This document shows positions 59,159 to 64,000 of a stretch of 64,000 nucleotides of DNA, in pieces; the stretch's first letter is position 1; each line of letters starts with the position of its first letter. This DNA comes from Limonium bicolor (lineage: Eukaryota > Streptophyta > Magnoliopsida > Caryophyllales > Plumbaginaceae). The DNA is taken from contig CM041779.1 of NCBI GenBank assembly GCA_023374045.1, forward strand, positions 294,510,167 through 294,574,166, read 5' to 3'. The notes beneath the pieces are model-generated. The model searched no databases. It was not told the DNA's origin and saw nothing but the letters and a program-made list of their open reading frames with translations. The position numbers and the translations under genes were made by a program.

Positions 59159-60195
59159 ATGCGCAGAACGCGTTCCTTTGGTCCTCCTGAGGCAAATTAC
59201 AATCCTATATTGAAAGGACTATCCTCGAGGCTCTTAGAGTGAGAAGGCAGCTAGATTTTGACATGGCTGATAATATTCCTCAAATCGAGAATGCCCAGAA
59301 TAATGCTACGATGGGTACAATCAATAGACCGCCTGCTACTCCGAGAGGGAGCCCTGTTGTTTTGCCACAGTTGACCGCTGAGTTACTTGCTGAGTGGAAA
59401 AAGTTGAAACCATCATATCAATCGACTGCAGTGCGCAATCATCCAGCTGGGTGTTTCTCTGGACCAGACCCTGCAGATGCGTTAGACCATGTGCACCGGT
59501 TTTTGGTTCATCTGGACACTCTGGGTCTTGTTCCTGGTTTGGAGGAGTATGCAAGGTTATGTTTATTTTCGAACATCCTTTTAGGAGAGGCATCAAAATG
59601 GTATCATCGCTTGCCTCCAGGCATTATCACTTCTTGGGATTAGATGATAGAGAAATTTTATGAGAAGTACTTGCCTATCTCGAGGACTCGCCAGTTGATT
59701 GTTGGGTTGATGAATTTCAAGCAGTCTGCATCTGAGACAGTTTGTGAAGCTTGGGACCGCTTCAAGGAGCTTCTGCGACAGTTCCCTCACCATGGACAGG
59801 ACACTACCTCTCTAGCACTTGGTTTCTTTCATGGGTTTAGAGATGAGAATAAGGGTGAGGTGTGCTCGGCCTTGGGTGGTAACCTGTTAGCTAAGAATGT
59901 TGAAGAGGTTATGGCTGCTATGGAGTCATACTGCGAGGAGTTAAGACAGTGGAGCTCCAGTGGTGGTAGAGTATTTTTTATGGGTTCTAGTTCATCCAGA
60001 ACTGTAGACCCTATTCTAGACCAGATGGCTGCTAAGCAGGCTTAGACAGAGACTACCATGAGCCACATATTGAAGATGTTGGAGCAGCTCACGATGGGTA
60101 AAGCTCCTACTCATTCTGTAAGCAGGTATCTTCTAGCTCCAGTGATTTATGTTGTTGTCAGTGTGGTGGGCCACATGAATTTGAATCATGCCCAG
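59159..60195 (+). pseudogene. Athila-type gag, broken
   Basis: A short first frame (MRRTRSFGPPE, from 59159) passes by frameshift into the main frame 59239-60045. That frame holds the Athila capsid pattern (FSNILLGEASKWYHRLPPG, then CEAWDRFKELLRQFPHHG). TAG codons interrupt it at 59641 and end it at 60043. Another frame carries the knuckle CCQCGGPHEFESCP (60153-60194), the short C-x2-C-x3-H-x4-C form of Athila gag. Gag would form the particle. The premature stops and at least two frameshifts make it non-functional. Confidence 0.85.
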
Positions 60196-60990
60196 AGATA
60201 GCTGAGATGAGTAGAAATGAAGAAAAATGTTGTGGGTCAATCTTTCAATAGGAAGCCTTGGGTTCATAATCAGCATCCGACTTGAGGTATGGCAACCCCA
60301 ATAATGCCTTGAACTCATATCAGATGAGGCCTCAGCAACCTACTCAGGGAGTGCCTTCTGGTTTTCTCAGCCCTCCTACAATCAGAATCAGCAGTCTCAG
60401 TTTCAACAATCAGGCTCTCCCTCTTCTTCAAATACTTCCAATCTTGCAGATTTGTTGGCTAAATTGGAAGCCAAGCAGCAGGTCAGTATGAGCAGCAGAT
60501 GATTACCAATCAGACTCTGAATGCTGGTCAGCAGAAGCTTGAGCATCACATGGCACAACTGACTCAGTTGTTATTGAATCGAAGGACTCCTGGTTCATTA
60601 CCTTCTCAAACGATCCCAATCCAAGGAGCAGATGAAGGTAGTGACCGTCCTAGATGTTGATGAAACAGAGGTTTGTCAAGGAGTTAGTCCGAAGTGGGAA
60701 GCAGTTGATAAATAAAGATCAAGTGGCCGAGGACCAAACTGGCGAGAGACCGGTCTTCTTTCTTCTAGCACTGGTGCACCGTCAGGGCCTCCAGCCCCTC
60801 CTGAGGTAGTTGTTGAGGAGACCCAGGCTCCTATCTCTTCCCATTCTCATACTTTGATTGCTAAAAATTCCAAGGGTAAGGTGGTTCCTAAGGAACTTCC
60901 TTTTCCTAATAGATTGAAAGAAAAAGAACTTGATGATCATTTGGGAAATTTTTGAATGTGTTTTCTAAGCTTACTATCAATATTCCTTTG
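60196..60990 (+). pseudogene. gag C-terminus / gag-protease spacer, Gln-rich, broken
   Basis: Broken frames encode Gln/Pro/Ser-rich sequence and then the stretch before protease, where FPNRLKEKELDDHFGKF (about 60903-60950) can be read across a frame change. Many stops. Confidence 0.6.
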
Positions 60991-60991
60991 A

Positions 60992-61868
60992 TTGATGTTC
61001 AAGAAGATGCCTAATTATGCTCGTTTTGAAGGATTTGATTTTAACAAGCGAAAGTTTAAGGAGAGAGATTGTTCAACTGACAGAGACATGCTCTGCAGCC
61101 ATCCAGTAGAAGCTTCCTCCAAAGTGTGGAGATCCAGGGCAGCCCATCATCCCTTGCACCATTGGAGACATGGACTGTGGTTTTGGACTCTGCGACCTTG
61201 GAGCGAGTATAAATTTGATGCCTTATTCAATGTTTAAGAAGCTTCATGCTGGTGAGCTTGTTCCTATTCACTTCAATTTGCAATTAGCTGATCGTTCTTC
61301 AATCAAACCTCATGGTATGGTTGAGAATGTTGTGGTAGGTGTTGGTAACTTCTTCTTCCCTGCTGATTTTGTCATTCTTGATATGGATGAGGATATTGAA
61401 GTATCATTGATTTTGGGTAGACCTTTCCTGCGAACTGCTAAACCTGTCATTGATGTTGACAAGGGAAAGATCACCCTTAAGTTTAATAATGAGGAACTCA
61501 GTTTTGATATCACTAAGATGATGAGAACAAATGCTTCTTCTCATGCTGTGCTTTCAGTTGACATTGATTGTTCTGATGATTATGATGATTGTGTTGCTAA
61601 GAATGCTGATGACTCTTATTTCTTGCTTGAGAATTCTGATTTACTAGAGCAGGTGTTATGCCACTCAATTAAGGATGATAAGGAGAGCACTGAGGTAGCT
61701 ACTGTTGTCCAGCAGCTCAACCAGGGTCGATCTTACTTTCACCCTTATGCTTCTCCCGTGGAGCCACTGGACAGGCCTACTCAAAGGCTCGTTCCTTCAA
61801 TAGAGAAGCCCCCTACTCTTGAACTCAAAACTCTTCCTTCAAATCTTAAGTATGCTTTCTTGGCATAG
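60992..61868 (+). pseudogene. Athila-type aspartic protease region
   Basis: The frame 61170-61868 (232 codons) has the active-site segment CDLGASINLMP, the flap region (LQLADRSSIKPHGMVENV) and the hydrophobic LILGRPFL near the end, as in retropepsins. The DLGAS form in place of DTGAS/DSGAS is common in Athila elements as far as I know. Upstream, 60992-61170 has linking sequence in shifted frames (MPNYARFEGFDFNKRKFKE; then CTIGDMDCGFG). Protease would cut the polyprotein. This part of pol is the least damaged. Confidence 0.82.
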
Positions 61869-62900
61869 GGTAGCACCCTGCCTGTTATTATTTCTTCATC
61901 TTTGTTTGTTTCACAGGAAAGCAGACTTCTGGAGGTGTTAAGAAGGCACAAGGGAGCTTTGGGGTGTTCAGTGGCAGATATTAAAGGGATCAGTCCAGGG
62001 TTCTGCACTCATCGAATATACATGGAAGACAGTGTCAAGCCAGTGAGGCAGCCTCAGAGGAGATTGAATCCAAATCTGAAAGAAGTAGTGAAAGCTGAAG
62101 TTCTGAAGCTTTTGGATACAGGTATCATTTATCCCATCTCTGATAGTCGTTGGGTTTCTCCTGTGCAAGTTGTTCCCAAGAAAGGGGGAATAGTTGCAGT
62201 GCCCAATGAGAAAGGTGAATTGGTGCCTCAGAGGCAAACCACTGGTTGGAGGATGTGCATCGATTACCGGCGTTTGAATGAAGCCACAAGGAAGGATCAC
62301 TTCCCGCTACCGTTTATTGATCAAATGCTGGAGCGGTTAGCTGGGCAAGAGTTCTACTGCTTCCTTGATGGGTATATTGGTTATTTTTAGATTCCCATCG
62401 CGCCAGAGGATCAGGAGAAGACCACCTTCACCTGTCCTTATGGTACTTTTGCATGTAAGAGGATGCCCTTTGGTCTTTGTAATTCTCCAGCCACATTTTA
62501 GCGATGTATGATGGTGATTTTTAATGATTTTATTGAGAAGAGCATAGAAGTTTTCATGGATGATTTTTTTGTGTATGGCTAGAGTTTTGATGTGTGTCTT
62601 GATCAGCTGAATCAGATACTAGGCCGATGTGAGGAGACTCATCTGGTTTTGAATTGGAGAAGTGACATTTCATGGTATAGGAAGGTATAGTGCTTGGTCA
62701 CAGGGTCTCCAAAGATGGTATTCAAGTGGATAAGGCTAAGGTGGAGGTCATTGAGAAGTTGCCTCCTCCCACTTCGGTTAGGGATGTCAGATCTTTTCTG
62801 GGTCACGCAGGGTTCTATAGGAGGTTCATCTAGGACTTTTCCAAAATTGCTAAGCCCTTGTCTGATCTTCTACAGAAAGATGTGAATTTCAGTTCTTAGA
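61869..62900 (+). pseudogene. Athila-type reverse transcriptase, interrupted by TAG codons
   Basis: One frame from 61902 to about 62640 covers the RT palm: the PVQVVPKKGG motif, WRMCIDYRRLN, IPIAPEDQEKTTF, RMPFGLCNSPATF and the catalytic FMDD box (62553-62564). TAG codons occur at 62388, 62499 and 62580. The first two stand where Gln is normal for the family. A frameshift near 62650 leads to the connection region (GIQVDKAKVEVIEKLPPP, SFLGHAGFYRRF), with another TAG at 62831. It would copy the element RNA into DNA. Catalytic residues survive but the frame does not. Confidence 0.85.
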
Positions 62901-62907
62901 GGAATGT

Positions 62908-63311
62908 TTGAAAGCCTTTCAAACTATCAAGAGTAAGCTCATTTCTGCTCCTATTATGGTTCCTCCTGATTGGTCTCTTCCTTTTGAGATCATGACAGAT
63001 GCCAGTGATTATGCTGTTGGTGCTACACTATGTCAGAGGAAGGACAAAATTCTGAGGGTTATCACTTATGCAAGTAAGACTCTATCTGAAGCTCAAAAGA
63101 ATTACACCACTATGAAAAGGAGCTACTTGCTGTAGTGTTTGCTCTTGATAAGTTCAGGCCATATCTTTTATGAAGTAAGGTAATTGCTCACACCGATCAC
63201 TCTGCTTTGAAGTACCTCTTCCAAAAGAATGATTCTAAGCCCAGACTCCTGAGATGGATCTTGCTTCTCCAAGAATTCGACTTGGAAGTTGTTGATAATC
63301 AAGGGAAGTAG
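62908..63311 (+). pseudogene. Athila-type RNase H, frameshifted
   Basis: The frame 62908-63135 has the RNase H start (PFEIMTDASDYAVGATLCQR, with the first catalytic Asp). A shift at about 63119 leads to KELLAVVFALDKFRPYLL, a TGA at 63171, then [11 protein letters not shown] and a TAG at 63309 before [11 protein letters not shown]. Confidence 0.8.
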
Positions 63312-64000
63312 AATGGAGTTGCAGATCATCTATCTAGGCTTGAGACTCCAGATGACGGGGTCCCCATAAATGAATTTTTCCCTGATGAGACAATCTTTGT
63401 GATTGGGAAAGTTAAGGAGCCATGGTATGCTGACCTGGCTAACTATCTTGCCTCTGGTTTGATTCCTCATGATCTAAGCTACAACAGGAGGAAGAAATTT
63501 TTGTCTGAAGCTCGTCACTATGTTTGGGAGGACCCCTATCTCTTTAGGGTGTGTGCAGATGGATTGATAAGAAGATGTCTACCTGATGAGGAAGTTGACA
63601 ATGTTATTGAGTTCTGCCATTCCCGAGAGGCGGGTGGTCACCATGGTCCCACTAGGACAACTGCTAAGGTGTTAGAGTGTGGTTTCTACTGGCCCACTCT
63701 ACACAAGGATGTCCACCGCTTATGCTCTCACTATGATAATTGCCAAAGGATGGGGAACATTTCAAGAAGGGATGAGATGCCTCAGAAAGGAATTCTTGAA
63801 GTTGAGTTGTTTGATGTCTGGGGTATTGACTTCACTGGCCCATTTCCTTCTTCTCATGGAAACCACTACATCCTTGTTGCTGTAGATTATGTTTCCAAGT
63901 GGGTCGAGGCAATCCCCAGCCCTTCTGCTAATGCTAAAATTGTGGTTAAACTTTTGAAGAAAAGCATCTTTACAAGATTTGGTGTGCCTAGAGCTATCAT
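63312..64000 (+). pseudogene. Athila-type integrase, 5' part (cut by window end)
   Basis: It is open in one frame from 63312 to the window end. The zinc-binding N-terminus reads [16 protein letters not shown] and then [12 protein letters not shown]. The catalytic core starts with [16 protein letters not shown] (first catalytic Asp) and [15 protein letters not shown]. Integrase joins the cDNA to the host chromosome. This is the longest undamaged stretch of this element in the window. Upstream breaks still prevent its expression as part of a complete polyprotein. Confidence 0.85.

Larger units (their letters stand above)
57163..64000 (+). mobile_element. Athila-type Ty3/gypsy retrotransposon, 5' part (continues past the window)
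   Basis: LTR about 57163-58820, then a primer-binding site tggcgccgttgctgggga (58839-58856) of the tRNA-Asp type used by Athila/Tat elements. After that come gag (59159-60195), protease (~61150-61560), RT (61900-62640), RNase H (62900-63300) and integrase (63312 to the end). It inserted into the SIRE envelope-like region, making it among the youngest layers. Its genes nevertheless carry at least eight stops and several frameshifts, most stops being TAG. The 3' half and the second LTR lie outside. Confidence 0.9.

Overview
This is nuclear DNA of a flowering plant, probably a eudicot. The evidence is a mitochondrial ABC transporter gene of plant type with about 20 short exons, and dense nested plant retrotransposons. 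These include chromovirus-type and Athila-type Ty3/gypsy elements, SIRE-type Ty1/copia and a LARD-like element. There are also hAT and Stowaway DNA elements and a local tandem array. No rRNA, tRNA, CRISPR array or bacterial gene is seen.

Positions 1-18660 hold the only intact cellular gene, on the + strand: an ABCB25/ATM3 half-transporter of the inner mitochondrial membrane (coding 1368-18312). Its exons join by canonical GT-AG junctions into one 737-codon frame. Introns 4, 7 and 13 are swollen by repeats. Intron 7 holds an antisense chromovirus remnant. Intron 13, which splits the Walker A motif, holds an LTR element whose left LTR took a second LTR element (exact 5-bp target duplication) and whose 3' coding end took a non-autonomous hAT (8-bp duplication). 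A Stowaway MITE lies upstream of the gene. A fragment at 2-112 may be the end of a neighbouring gene.

Positions 18660-26080 are intergenic. They hold a tandem array of eight full and one partial copies of a ~280-bp unit, bracketed by GACGGAA palindromes, then a 5'-truncated hAT transposase copy ending in a Tip100-like terminus, a second hAT end, and eroded Ty1/copia integrase sequence.

Positions 26080-64000 are a nested retrotransposon pile. A large reverse-oriented LTR (from 26080) holds a 2.25-kb solo LTR (26465-28714, exact duplication cgacg). A SIRE-type copia element starts at 33745. Its gag is split by a 13.8-kb LARD-like element (35659-49489, reverse). Its pol is split by a solo LTR (51327-52931). 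It has lost RT/RNase H, and its envelope-like region is split by another solo LTR (54814-56946) and by an Athila-type element (57163 to the window end). All the retroelement genes examined are broken.

Two structural signals cut across families. First, several unrelated LTRs carry arrays of short inverted repeats that share a CGGAC/GTCCG core; in two of them the array lies upstream of a TATA box. Second, a short hairpin sits just before the polypurine tract in several chromovirus-like elements, and its two arms change together while the palindrome is kept.
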